Below, piece by piece: positions 1 to 8,480 of a stretch of 37,779 nt of DNA (position 1 is the stretch's first letter; each line of letters starts with the position of its first letter). Source of the stretch: an uncultured Alphaproteobacteria bacterium. GTDB taxonomy: Bacteria > Pseudomonadota > Alphaproteobacteria > HIMB59 > GCA-002718135. The translations under genes and the position numbers were made by a program. Location: the NCBI GenBank assembly GCA_902623255.1, contig CACNSY010000011.1, forward strand, positions 1 through 37,779. Reading direction: 5' to 3'. The notes beneath the pieces are model-generated. The model worked only from the letters and a program-made list of their open reading frames with translations, was not told the DNA's origin and did no database searches.

Positions 1-1
1 T

Positions 2-103
2 TTTAGTAATACAATTAATTTTTTGATTGGCATTATATTAGGTTTTATAATTTCTTTTATTTTATCTTTCTTTTTAGAATCTAGTACTAAAAAAATCCCC
101 TAA
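2..103 (+). CDS. C-terminal fragment of a membrane protein, possibly Wzz-type
   Basis: An open frame enters from the left edge and ends in TAA at 101-103, giving 33 residues. They form one strongly hydrophobic helix (about residues 5-25) followed by a short polar tail with lysines. That is the shape of the second transmembrane helix and cytoplasmic tail of polysaccharide chain-length regulators (Wzz family), and the next gene encodes an O-antigen ligase/polymerase-like protein, which fits. Only the tail is visible, so the family assignment is inference and any protein ending in a membrane helix is possible. The stop lies 12 bases before the start of the next gene, so the two are probably co-transcribed. 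Confidence 0.45.
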   Translation, partial: FSNTINFLIGIILGFIISFILSFFLESSTKKIP

Positions 104-115
104 CTAATTTTAAAT

Positions 116-1456
116 TTGAAACATTTAATTAATTTATACAAATTATTATTTATAATTAATCCGCTTTCATTAGTTTTGGGACCATTTGCAATTGGTTTAA
201 ATTTAGTAATACAATCAATTATTTATTTAATTAGTTGTAGAAGTAAATTTAAAGTAATTATTAAAGACAGATATGTTATTTTTTTTATATTTTTTTGTTT
301 ATTTTTAATTTTCTCATCTTTAAATTCTAAATATCCCCTTTACAGTCTAGAAAGTTCATTATTTTATTTTAGATTTGGTATTTTTTCGTTATCTATAGCT
401 TTTTTTATTAATAACTTTGATAAATCTTTAATTGTCTTCTCTTACGTATTTAATCTTTTTTTTGTATTTCTGATATTTGATGGAATTTATCAATACATAT
501 TTGGTTATGATATATTTGGTTTCGTACAAAAAGGGGGTAGATTATCTGGGCCATTCAAAGAAGAATATATTTTAGGTGGTGTAATTGCCAAAACTCTACC
601 TATCTTTTTAATATGCAATTATTTTTTTTTAAAAAATTATAAATTTAGAAATTTTCTAGTTATCTTAGTTATTATTTTATCTGGAATTACAATATTCTTG
701 TCTGGAGAAAGATGGTCTTCTTTCTACTTTGTACTTTATATTTTTTTATTAGGAATTACTCTAGATTATAGTAAATTCTCAGTAAGTAGGTCTAAAATTT
801 TTATTAGTTCATTTATTATTTTTATTTTTCTAATTCTATTTCAACATTTGTTTCTTAAAAATAACAATAATTATCTTTTAATTAAAGAAAGATTAATTGA
901 TTTTACTATTCAGCAACTTAACGCAAAAAATGAAAAATATTATTCTGAAAATTTAAAAGAGCTAAAATATACTAACTTTTCTAACAATATAAGATTGTTT
1001 TCAATAGAACATCAAGCATTTTATGAGGTTGGAATTAGAATATTTCTTGATCATCCAATAATTGGTTCTGGGCCAAAATCATTTAGAAAATTATGTAAAG
1101 ACTCTAAATATCAGGTTAGACTTAAATTTCACACCGGCTTAATTTATAATGGTTGTCAGACGCATCCACACCACTTTTATATTCAATTACTTGCTGAGAC
1201 AGGTTTAATTGGAACTTTACCAATTATAATAGTTTTTTTAATATTTTCAGGTAAATTATTTTTACATTTATCTTTTAAGTATTTACGATCAGAACCGACA
1301 ATAAATAATTATAATTTAATTTTAATATTACCTTTATTAATTATATTTTTGCCTGTACTTCCAAGTACAAACTTTTTTTCAAGTTGGAATAGTTTTTTTA
1401 TTTATTTTCTAATAGGATTTTTAATTAAAGATAGATTTAGTTATTTAAAGATATAG
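116..1456 (+). CDS. O-antigen ligase / Wzy-type polymerase family membrane protein
   Basis: This 446-residue polytopic inner-membrane protein has about ten to twelve predicted helices and a large periplasmic loop (about residues 245-355). The loop carries the marks of the Wzy_C/O-antigen ligase superfamily: a D-H-P-x-I-G-x-G-P-x-x-F motif near 312-323 and a T-H-P-H-H-F-Y-x-Q-x-x-x-E-T-G motif at 349-363. An S-G-E-R-W-S motif sits at 196-201 at the end of a helix. Family members join or transfer undecaprenyl-diphosphate-linked glycans in the periplasm, either ligating them to lipid A core (WaaL) or a protein, or polymerising repeat units (Wzy). Sequence alone cannot separate these roles. The start is TTG at 116; no better in-frame start lies upstream. 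The 12-base spacing from the preceding stop suggests one transcript. Confidence 0.8.
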   Translation: MKHLINLYKLLFIINPLSLVLGPFAIGLNLVIQSIIYLISCRSKFKVIIKDRYVIFFIFFCLFLIFSSLNSKYPLYSLESSLFYFRFGIFSLSIAFFINNFDKSLIVFSYVFNLFFVFLIFDGIYQYIFGYDIFGFVQKGGRLSGPFKEEYILGGVIAKTLPIFLICNYFFLKNYKFRNFLVILVIILSGITIFLSGERWSSFYFVLYIFLLGITLDYSKFSVSRSKIFISSFIIFIFLILFQHLFLKNNNNYLLIKERLIDFTIQQLNAKNEKYYSENLKELKYTNFSNNIRLFSIEHQAFYEVGIRIFLDHPIIGSGPKSFRKLCKDSKYQVRLKFHTGLIYNGCQTHPHHFYIQLLAETGLIGTLPIIIVFLIFSGKLFLHLSFKYLRSEPTINNYNLILILPLLIIFLPVLPSTNFFSSWNSFFIYFLIGFLIKDRFSYLKI

Positions 1457-1591
1457 ATAAATATTTTATCTAAGTTGATTTTATTAGGCAAATATTATCG
1501 ATATTTGATTTAAGATCTGATAAGTACGTAGTTGCAATAAAAAAAAGTAGTAAATTTTTATAAGCAAATTATATAAGGTTATTTAATTAAA
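1457..1591 (+). promoter_or_regulatory. 135-base intergenic gap before the glycan array; candidate promoter region
   Basis: This is the longest non-coding gap in the window. It separates the ligase gene from pseB, the first gene of the long plus-strand array, so a promoter for that array is most likely here. Several TTG-type and TATA-type hexamers occur (for example TTGATT at 1505 and TTGCAA at 1532), but in such AT-rich DNA none has convincing spacing to a -10 box. I see no hairpin followed by a T-run and no recognisable operator. The call rests on position rather than a motif. Confidence 0.3.
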
Positions 1592-2599
1592 ATGTTTAAG
1601 TCAAAATCTATATTAGTTACAGGTGGAACAGGTTCTTTTGGAAAGGCATTTATTTTTAATATATTGAATAACTATGATTTTAAAAAAATCATAATATTTA
1701 GTAGAGATGAACTAAAACAATATGAAATGGAAAAAACAATTCCATTAAAATTTAAAAGAAAAGTTAGATTTTTTATTGGAGATGTTAGAGACTTAAACAG
1801 ATTAAAATTTGCTATGAAGGATGTTGATATAGTAATTCATGCAGCGGCTTTAAAGCAAGTTGAAACATCTGAATACAACCCATTTGAAGCTGTAAAAACT
1901 AATGTTTTAGGTGCACAAAATGTTATTGAGTCTTCTCTAGATAATGATATTGAAAAGGTTTTAGCAATAAGTACAGACAAAGCTTCTGCACCTATAAATT
2001 TATATGGTGCAACCAAATTAGTTTCTGATAAGTTATTTATTTCTGCAAATAACTATAAAGGAAATCGAAAAATAGTATTTTCAGTAACAAGATATGGTAA
2101 TGTGATGGGGAGTAGGGGGTCAGTAATTCCACATTTTCTAGATCAAGAAAAAAATGGTTGTATTGAAGTGACTCATAATGAAATGACTAGATTTAATATT
2201 ACATTAGAAGATGCAATAAAGTTTGTAATCAATAACTTAAAAAATATGAAAGGAGGAGAGATTTTTATACCAAAACTATTTTCATATAATATCATGGATT
2301 TAAAAGATGCTATATCTAAAAAATGTAAAGTAAAATTTATAGGAATTAGACCTGGAGAAAAAATTCATGAAGAATTAATTTCTGAAAATGAGTCGTTAAA
2401 CACCCTTGAGTATAAAGATCATTATATTATATTCCCAAATTCACCATTCAATAATTTAGAATTTGAAAAATATAAAAAAATCGCTCTTAAACAAGGTGCT
2501 AAATTTACAAAAAATACTTTCTCATATAATAGTAAAGATAATAAAAATTTTCTTGATATTAAACAATTAAAAAAATTAATATCAAATTTAAATCTTTAA
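1592..2599 (+). CDS. pseB: PseB-type UDP-GlcNAc 4,6-dehydratase (inverting)
   Basis: This 335-residue SDR enzyme matches the soluble PseB/FlaA1 family in length. The NAD(P)-binding motif G-G-T-G-S-F-G is at 11-17, followed by S-R-D-E-L-K-Q-Y-E-M at 37-46, typical of this subfamily. The catalytic T-D-K is at 128-130 and the Y-x-x-x-K pair is Y138/K142, in the context N-L-Y-G-A-T-K. Family knowledge: PseB dehydrates UDP-GlcNAc at C4/C6 and inverts C5, giving UDP-2-acetamido-2,6-dideoxy-L-arabino-hexos-4-ulose, the first committed step to CMP-pseudaminic acid. It acts in the cytoplasm. The ATG start follows the 135-base gap, and pseC begins 2 bases after the stop. The PseC, PseI and cytidylyltransferase genes downstream support the pathway assignment. 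Confidence 0.93.
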   Translation: MFKSKSILVTGGTGSFGKAFIFNILNNYDFKKIIIFSRDELKQYEMEKTIPLKFKRKVRFFIGDVRDLNRLKFAMKDVDIVIHAAALKQVETSEYNPFEAVKTNVLGAQNVIESSLDNDIEKVLAISTDKASAPINLYGATKLVSDKLFISANNYKGNRKIVFSVTRYGNVMGSRGSVIPHFLDQEKNGCIEVTHNEMTRFNITLEDAIKFVINNLKNMKGGEIFIPKLFSYNIMDLKDAISKKCKVKFIGIRPGEKIHEELISENESLNTLEYKDHYIIFPNSPFNNLEFEKYKKIALKQGAKFTKNTFSYNSKDNKNFLDIKQLKKLISNLNL

Positions 2600-2600
2600 A

Positions 2601-3773
2601 GTGAATAGATTAAAAAGTAATTTTCCAATCAGTTATTCTAAACAAACAATTCAAAAAGATGATATTAATTCAGTTTCCAAGGCTTTAACTAATCAATATT
2701 TAACCCAAGGTGGCTTAGTTGATAAATTTGAAAAAAATTTAGCTAAATATTTTAAATCAAGTTATTGTACGGTCTTATCCAATGGCACAGCTGCGCTCCA
2801 TTTGGCTGGAAGAGCTTTAGGATGGAACGAAAAAGATACTGTTATAACAACACCAATAACATTTGTTGCAACAGCTAATAGTATATTATACTCAAATTCA
2901 AATCCCGAATTTGTTGATATAGATAAAAATACTTACAACATTGATTTGAATAAATTAGAAAGGAAAATACAATTACTAAAAAAAAATAACAAAAAAGTAT
3001 CTGCAGTAATTGGTGTTGATTATTCAGGAAGTCCATGTGATTGGGTTGAACTTAGGTATTTGGCAAACAAATATTCTTTTAAATTGATAAACGATAATTG
3101 TCACGCAATGGGCTCTAAATATAAAGGTGATAGAGGTTACGCAGCTAAATACGCAGACATTGTAACTCACAGTTACCATGCAGTTAAAAATATTACAACT
3201 GGAGAAGGTGGAGCTATTTTAACTAATTCAAAAAATATTGCAGAAAAAATAAATGTTCTAAAAACACACGGAATTGAAAAAAAATCTAATAGACATTGGT
3301 TATATGAAATGGAAAAATTAGGTTTTAATTATCGATTAACTGATTTTCAAAGTGCGCTAGGTATTACACAATTATCAAAGTTAAATAAATTTGTTATAAA
3401 AAAAAGAAAAAACGCAAAAAAATATGACATCTCTTTTTCTGACATTGATAATATAGTCTTACCAAAAATTATTAATCAATCTTATCACTCTTACCATTTT
3501 TATCCAATTAGAATTAAAACAATAAAAAATTTAAATATTAAAAATAAAATTATGGAAAGTTTAAAAAAAAATAATATTTATCTGCAAGTGCACTATACTC
3601 CTATATATAACTTTAAATATTACAAAAAAAGGTTTGCCTTTAATCCAAATGAATTTGTTGAGGCAAATAATTTTTTTAGAGAAGAAATATCGTTACCTAC
3701 TTATCCAAATATGACTAATACTGAAATTAAATATGTTATTAGTAACATAAAGCATATTGTTAAAAAGCTTTGA
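2601..3773 (+). CDS. pseC: PseC-type UDP-4-keto-sugar aminotransferase
   Basis: This 390-residue fold-type I PLP enzyme belongs to the DegT/DnrJ/EryC1/StrS family. The G-T-A-A-L-H phosphate-binding motif is at 62-67, N-D-N-C-H-A-M-G at 164-171, and the Schiff-base lysine is K196 in S-Y-H-A-V-K-N-I-T-T-G-E-G-G. Family knowledge: PseC transfers an amino group from glutamate to C4 of the PseB product, giving UDP-4-amino-4,6-dideoxy-N-acetyl-beta-L-altrosamine. The usual acidic residue and alanine before Cys-His (E-D-A-C-H) are N-D-N-C-H here; the aspartate that pairs with the PLP nitrogen is kept. The start is GTG at 2601, immediately after pseB. The stop overlaps the next gene's TTG start. Confidence 0.92.
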   Translation: MNRLKSNFPISYSKQTIQKDDINSVSKALTNQYLTQGGLVDKFEKNLAKYFKSSYCTVLSNGTAALHLAGRALGWNEKDTVITTPITFVATANSILYSNSNPEFVDIDKNTYNIDLNKLERKIQLLKKNNKKVSAVIGVDYSGSPCDWVELRYLANKYSFKLINDNCHAMGSKYKGDRGYAAKYADIVTHSYHAVKNITTGEGGAILTNSKNIAEKINVLKTHGIEKKSNRHWLYEMEKLGFNYRLTDFQSALGITQLSKLNKFVIKKRKNAKKYDISFSDIDNIVLPKIINQSYHSYHFYPIRIKTIKNLNIKNKIMESLKKNNIYLQVHYTPIYNFKYYKKRFAFNPNEFVEANNFFREEISLPTYPNMTNTEIKYVISNIKHIVKKL

Positions 3774-4636
3774 AGAATAAAATAATTATAGGTACAGCAA
3801 ATTTTAATCTTAAATATAGATTAAGAAATAATAATAGATTAAATAAAGCTAAAATTAATGACATTCTAAAATACTGCCATACAAATAAAATTAATTTTTT
3901 TGATACAGCTAGAAATTATGACGAAAGTGAGAGTATTATTGGAGAATTTATTCATAAAAATAATATAAAAAATTTTAAAATTATAACAAAATTTAAATTA
4001 TCAAATTCTAGAGCTTTGCAGAGTGCTTACTTAGATTCTCATAAAAAACTTCAAATTAAACCATGGTGTATATTATTACATGACCCAAAAAAATATATTG
4101 ATGACAATTTTAGAAATGAATTATTTAATTTAAAAAAAGAAAATAAAATAAATAAAATAGGAGTATCTGTTTATACAGAAAAAGAAATACTTGAAATTTT
4201 AAAGATAGAAAAGCCAGATATTATACAATTACCAATAAACATACTTGATCAAAATTTAGTACACAATGGTTTATTGAAAAAAATTAAAAATAATAATATT
4301 GAGATTCACGCAAGATCTATATTTTTAAGAGGTTTATTGTATTATACACCATCTCAAATAATTAATGTTTTTCCCATTATAAAAAAAGAAATTTTATTTT
4401 TGCATAAAATTGCCCAATCTAATAATATATCCATTGGAGATTTATCTTTAATATGGGTAAGTAAAATTAAAGAAATAGATAAAATTATTCTTGGTGTATC
4501 TTCAACTACTGAAATTAAATCTAATTTAATGATAATTAATAAAAAAATTAAAGACAATTACTTTGAAAAAATAAATAAAATCAATATTACTAATCAAAAC
4601 ATTATCAATCCTTCAAAATGGAAAAAAAAATTTTAG
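3770..4636 (+). CDS. Aldo/keto reductase family protein in the Pse cluster
   Basis: This 288-residue (beta/alpha)8 oxidoreductase retains the AKR catalytic tetrad: D45 (F-F-D-T-A), Y50 (R-N-Y-D-E-S-E), K74 (I-I-T-K-F) and H104 (L-L-H-D). G-T-A-N-F near 8-12 is the usual opening strand. AKRs reduce carbonyls with NADPH. The natural substrate is unknown; by position between pseC and the CMP-activating enzyme it probably acts on a nonulosonic-acid precursor or side chain, but this is inference because the classical PseB-C-H-G-I-F route has no AKR step. The TTG start at 3770 overlaps the pseC stop (TTGA), a coupled arrangement. The 3' end overlaps the next gene by 19 bases. The C-terminal tail is lysine/asparagine-rich like its neighbours, with no sign of decay. 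Confidence 0.8.
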   Translation: MKNKIIIGTANFNLKYRLRNNNRLNKAKINDILKYCHTNKINFFDTARNYDESESIIGEFIHKNNIKNFKIITKFKLSNSRALQSAYLDSHKKLQIKPWCILLHDPKKYIDDNFRNELFNLKKENKINKIGVSVYTEKEILEILKIEKPDIIQLPINILDQNLVHNGLLKKIKNNNIEIHARSIFLRGLLYYTPSQIINVFPIIKKEILFLHKIAQSNNISIGDLSLIWVSKIKEIDKIILGVSSTTEIKSNLMIINKKIKDNYFEKINKINITNQNIINPSKWKKKF

Positions 4637-6648
4637 CAATTGTACAAGCAAGATCTGACTCAAAAAGATTGCCTAATAAAATTTTATTAAAACTTTATAA
4701 GAAAAATGTAATTGAGACAATTTATGAAAGATTATTGAAATCGAGATATATTAATCAAATTATTATCGCTACTACAACACTAAGGTCTGATGATAAGTTT
4801 TGTAAGTTTCTGGATAAAAAAAATATCAAATATTTTAGAGGTTCATCAAATAATGTTTTAGATAGGTATTTAAAGGCTGCAAATAAATTTAATGGAAATA
4901 TTATTGTGAGAATTACTGGTGATTGCCCACTTATTGATGTTAAAATTGTAGATAAAGTTATAAAGAATTATTTAGATAATAAAGTTGATTATTCATCAAA
5001 TATAACTCCCCCAACATTCCCTAACGGATTAGATGTTGAAGTTTTTTCATTAAATCTAATTAAAATAAACTTTAAAAAAATTAGAAATCAATATGATCTA
5101 GAACATGTAACTACATTTTTTAGAAAATCTAAAAAAATAAAAAAAATTAATTATGAATTTAAAACAAATTTGTCAAATTTAAGACTAACTTTAGATGATT
5201 ATGAAGATTACAAAAATATTATAAATATTTTTAAGTACTTTAAAAATAAAAATTTCACTACTAATGAAGTTATCAAATATCTTGCTAATTCAGGCTCAAT
5301 AAACAAAAAAATACATATTAGAGATGACTTTAATGAATTAGGAACTGGACAAAAATTATGGAAAAAGGCAAAAAGTATAATTCCTGGTGGGAATATGCTT
5401 ATTTCTAAGAGAGGTGAGTTTTTTCTACCAGAACTTTGGCCAAGTTATTATAAAAAATCTAGCGGCTGTCACATTTGGGATTTAGATAATAAAAAATTCA
5501 TTGATATGGCTCTAATGGGTGTTGGTACTAATATTCTAGGATACTCTTTTAAACCAGTTGATAATGCTGTTATTTCTTCAATAAGAGATGGAAATATGTC
5601 TTCATTAAATTGCAGAGAAGAAGTTTTACTAGCAGAAAAATTAATAGAAATGAACAGTTGGTCTGGAATGGTAAAATTTGCAAAAACTGGAGCTGAAGCG
5701 AGTTCAATCGCAGTAAGAATTGCCAGATCTTATTCTCAAAAAGATAATATTGCTATTTGCGGTTATCACGGTTGGCATGATTGGTATTTAGCATCAAATT
5801 TAAAAAATAAAGAAAGTTTAAATAGCCATCTCTTAAAAGGTCTTTATACATCAGGTGTTCCAAAAAAACTCAAAAATACTGTATTTAGTTTTAATTACAA
5901 TGACTTTGACCAGCTTACTAAAATTATAAAAAAACATAATATAGGAACTATAAAGATGGAAGTAATGAGGAACGTAAGTCCAAAAAATGATTTTTTATTA
6001 AAAGTAAGAGATATTGCAAATAAAAATAATATAGTCCTAATTTTTGATGAATGCACATCCGGTTTCAGAGAATTTTATGGTGGGATGTACAAAAAATTTA
6101 AAATTAATCCTGATATAGTAATTTATGGAAAAGCAATTGCAAATGGTTATCCATTAACAGCGGTTGTAGGGAAAAGAGAAGTTATGGAACATGCAAACAA
6201 CAGCTTTATTTCAAGTACATTTTGGACAGATCGTGTAGGATATGTTGCTGCTTTAAAAACACTTGAGTATATGACAAAAACAAACTCATGGAAAAAAATA
6301 TCATTTATAGGAAAAAAGATCAAAAATAATTGGGTAAAATTAGCAAAAAAATATAATTTAAAAATTAATATCTCGGGCATCGATGCATTACCGAGTTTTA
6401 CGTTATTATATGATGATTGGATAAAGTATAAAACTTATATTACACAAGAAATGCTAAAAAATAATATACTTGCGACTAATACTATTTATGTTTCTCTGGC
6501 ACATAAAGAGATTTATATAAAAAAGTATTTTGTAATTTTAGAGGGGATTTTTAAAAAAATAAAAAATTTTGAAAATGATGAAGATTTGAATATAGATTCT
6601 TATCTTGAAAGCTTACCAGCTCAAACAACTTTTGGAAGAATGAATTAA
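4618..6648 (+). CDS. Fusion: SpsF/PseF-type cytidylyltransferase + class III (GSA-like) aminotransferase
   Basis: This 676-residue protein joins two enzymes. Residues 1 to about 228 are an SpsF/COG1861-type nucleotidyltransferase: I-V-Q-A-R-S-D-S-K-R-L-P-N-K at 8-21, R-I-T-G-D-C-P-L-I-D at 98-107, and F-P-N-G-L-D-V-E-V at 134-142. From about 235 to the end it is a class III PLP aminotransferase like glutamate-1-semialdehyde aminomutase. That part has I-I-P-G-G at 254-258, T-G-A-E-A at 357-361, Y-H-G-W-H-D at 383-388, F-D-E-C at 476-479 with D477, and the PLP lysine K505 in Y-G-K-A-I-A-N-G-Y-P. The N-terminal part probably makes CMP-pseudaminic acid (PseF role). The aminotransferase or aminomutase substrate is unknown, although location suggests a sugar or an acyl donor. 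No stop or frameshift separates the parts. Confidence 0.85.
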   Translation: MEKKILAIVQARSDSKRLPNKILLKLYKKNVIETIYERLLKSRYINQIIIATTTLRSDDKFCKFLDKKNIKYFRGSSNNVLDRYLKAANKFNGNIIVRITGDCPLIDVKIVDKVIKNYLDNKVDYSSNITPPTFPNGLDVEVFSLNLIKINFKKIRNQYDLEHVTTFFRKSKKIKKINYEFKTNLSNLRLTLDDYEDYKNIINIFKYFKNKNFTTNEVIKYLANSGSINKKIHIRDDFNELGTGQKLWKKAKSIIPGGNMLISKRGEFFLPELWPSYYKKSSGCHIWDLDNKKFIDMALMGVGTNILGYSFKPVDNAVISSIRDGNMSSLNCREEVLLAEKLIEMNSWSGMVKFAKTGAEASSIAVRIARSYSQKDNIAICGYHGWHDWYLASNLKNKESLNSHLLKGLYTSGVPKKLKNTVFSFNYNDFDQLTKIIKKHNIGTIKMEVMRNVSPKNDFLLKVRDIANKNNIVLIFDECTSGFREFYGGMYKKFKINPDIVIYGKAIANGYPLTAVVGKREVMEHANNSFISSTFWTDRVGYVAALKTLEYMTKTNSWKKISFIGKKIKNNWVKLAKKYNLKINISGIDALPSFTLLYDDWIKYKTYITQEMLKNNILATNTIYVSLAHKEIYIKKYFVILEGIFKKIKNFENDEDLNIDSYLESLPAQTTFGRMN

Positions 6649-6649
6649 T

Positions 6650-6844
6650 ATGAAAAAAAATACTAATAAATATTTAAAAATTATTGATCAAATAGAGAAA
6701 ATAAGATCAAAAAATAATATTAACTGGATGGATCTCTTAAGATTATCATTTAAACATTCTCCTGAAGATGCAAAAAAACTAGTAAAAAAAATTAATACTA
6801 GTGATAACAAAATATCATCATTATTTAAAAAATTATCAAAATAA
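6650..6844 (+). CDS. Small 64-residue helical protein of unknown function
   Basis: A 64-residue, lysine-rich, apparently all-helical protein with no signal peptide or membrane segment. The most structured-looking stretch is K-N-N-I-N-W-M-D-L-L-R-L-S-F-K-H-S-P at about 21-38, with a central tryptophan and an amphipathic helix. It starts 1 base after the fusion gene's stop and ends directly before the formyltransferase ATG, so it is almost certainly translated as part of the array. I have an impression, from memory only, of similar small proteins with an N-W-M-D core in other nonulosonic-acid clusters; I cannot verify that here. A helper or subunit of a neighbouring enzyme is possible. No function is assigned. 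Confidence 0.7.
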   Translation: MKKNTNKYLKIIDQIEKIRSKNNINWMDLLRLSFKHSPEDAKKLVKKINTSDNKISSLFKKLSK

Positions 6845-7420
6845 ATGAAAATTCTTTTTTTAGGACCCAATAAAGAATCTCAGAAAAAAATAATTAATTA
6901 TTTAAAACATGACAATAATCAAATTATTAACATAAATACAAATATTAATTTTGAAAATATAGACGATAGTTTTGATTTTTTACTTTCATATGGATATAGA
7001 TATAAAATCAAAAAAGAAATTTTAGAAAAAATTAAAATTATTTCTTTAAATCTTCATATTTCTTATTTGCCATGGAATAAAGGTGCAGACCCAAATTTTT
7101 GGAGTTTTGCTGAAAATACACCAAGAGGGGTTTCAATTCACGAAATAAATGAGAATATAGATGATGGACCTATAATTTATAGAAGAAAAATAACATATAA
7201 AAAAAGCGATACTCTGTTTTCTTCTTATAATGATCTTTTGGCTTCTATTGAATCACTTTTTTTTGATAAATGGAAATATTTAAAAAAAAATAATTATAAA
7301 AAGAAAACTATAAAAGAAAAAGGTTCATTCCACAGTTCAAGAGATATTGAAAATTACATTAATTTTTTACATAATGGTTGGGATACAAAAGTAAAAAATA
7401 TAATAGGAATTGCTAAATAA
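6845..7420 (+). CDS. Sugar N-formyltransferase (Fmt-fold), catalytic triad intact
   Basis: This 191-residue protein covers the formyltransferase core of the methionyl-tRNA formyltransferase/GART fold and lacks the C-terminal tRNA-binding-type domain, as single-domain sugar formyltransferases often do. The catalytic Asn-x-His is N69/H71 (S-L-N-L-H), followed by L-P-W-N-K-G-A-D-P, and the aspartate is D106 in N-I-D-D-G-P. Family members move a formyl group from N10-formyl-tetrahydrofolate to an amino group on a nucleotide-activated amino sugar. Placed between the Pse genes, it could formylate the 4-amine of the PseC product (the later C7 amine), giving N-formyl pseudaminic acid instead of the acetylation done by PseH. 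The substrate is inference. The ATG at 6845 follows the preceding stop directly. Confidence 0.82.
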   Translation: MKILFLGPNKESQKKIINYLKHDNNQIININTNINFENIDDSFDFLLSYGYRYKIKKEILEKIKIISLNLHISYLPWNKGADPNFWSFAENTPRGVSIHEINENIDDGPIIYRRKITYKKSDTLFSSYNDLLASIESLFFDKWKYLKKNNYKKKTIKEKGSFHSSRDIENYINFLHNGWDTKVKNIIGIAK

Positions 7421-7421
7421 T

Positions 7422-8480
7422 ATGATTAAAATTGCTAACCGTAAGATTGGAAAAAAATTTAAGCCTTTTGTCATAGCAGAGATGTCAGGAAATCATAATC
7501 AGTCAATAAAAAATGCAATAAAGATTATAGATAAAGCTGCAGAATGTGGTGTTGATGCAGTAAAAATTCAAACTTATACTCCTGATACATTAACAATAAA
7601 CTCAACTAAAGATGATTTTAAGATTAAAGATAAAAATAGCTTATGGAAAAATCAAACTTTGTATCAATTGTATAAGAAGGCATATACTCCATGGGAATGG
7701 CACAAAAAAATTTTCTTACATTGTAAGAAAAAAAATCTTATATGTTTTAGTAGTCCATTTGACGAAACATCAGTTGATTTTCTAGAAAAGTATAATGTGC
7801 CAGCATATAAGATAGCATCATTTGAAATAAATAATATCCCATTAATTGAAAAAATTGCAAAAAAAAGAAAACCCATGGTAATTTCAACTGGTCTAGCAAA
7901 TCTGAAAGAAATAAATGAAGTGGTTAAAACTGCTTATAAAAATGGTTGTAAAAAAATAATTTTGTTAAAATGTACTAGCAGTTATCCAGCCGAACCTGAA
8001 GACTCTAACATCTCAACAATAAGAGATTTAATTAATAGGTTTAATTGTGAAGTTGGAATCTCTGATCATACAAAAGGTATAGGTGTATCTATTGCGGCAA
8101 TATCACAAGGCGCAACTTTTATAGAAAAACATTTTACTTTAGATAGAAAAAAAGGTGGTGTTGATGCTGAGTTTTCTTTAGAGCCAGACGAAATGAGGCA
8201 ACTAGTCATTGAAAGTAAGAGAGCATGGCAATCTCTTGGTAAAATTTTTTATGGATCTACAAAATCTGAGGAAAATTCTATTAAATTTAGGAAATCAATA
8301 TATGTTATTAAAGATATTAATAAGAATGATAAATTTACGAGAGAAAACATAAAAATAATTAGACCTGGATTTGGATTAGAGCCAAAATATTTTAATAAAA
8401 TAATTGGTAAGCACAGTAATCATAACTTAAAAAAAGGTGACGCAATCAAACCTACTTATATAAAAAATTTTAAAAAATGA
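7422..8480 (+). CDS. pseI: PseI-type pseudaminic acid synthase (NeuB family)
   Basis: This NeuB-family synthase condenses phosphoenolpyruvate with a 6-deoxy-diamino hexose to make a nine-carbon 2-keto acid. A-E-M-S-G-N-H-N-Q-S at 19-28 and K-I-Q-T-Y-T-P-D-T at 48-56 are signatures of the PseI branch (NeuB and LegI have A-E-x-G-x-N-H-N-G). The TIM barrel spans about 1-280 with E-K-H-F-T-L and G-G-V-D-A-E-F-S later on. A C-terminal SAF/antifreeze-like domain begins near 285 (F-R-K-S-I-Y-V). I chose the ATG at 7422, one base after the upstream stop; a longer TTG frame from 7410 overlaps the upstream gene and adds only four atypical residues. The protein is then 352 residues, normal for the family. 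The 3' end overlaps the next gene by 4 bases. Confidence 0.92.
   Translation: MIKIANRKIGKKFKPFVIAEMSGNHNQSIKNAIKIIDKAAECGVDAVKIQTYTPDTLTINSTKDDFKIKDKNSLWKNQTLYQLYKKAYTPWEWHKKIFLHCKKKNLICFSSPFDETSVDFLEKYNVPAYKIASFEINNIPLIEKIAKKRKPMVISTGLANLKEINEVVKTAYKNGCKKIILLKCTSSYPAEPEDSNISTIRDLINRFNCEVGISDHTKGIGVSIAAISQGATFIEKHFTLDRKKGGVDAEFSLEPDEMRQLVIESKRAWQSLGKIFYGSTKSEENSIKFRKSIYVIKDINKNDKFTRENIKIIRPGFGLEPKYFNKIIGKHSNHNLKKGDAIKPTYIKNFKK

Noticed and set aside
7410-7421. Upstream TTG start for PseI
   Set aside because: Overlaps the formyltransferase end; the ATG at 7422 directly after the stop gives the expected length.
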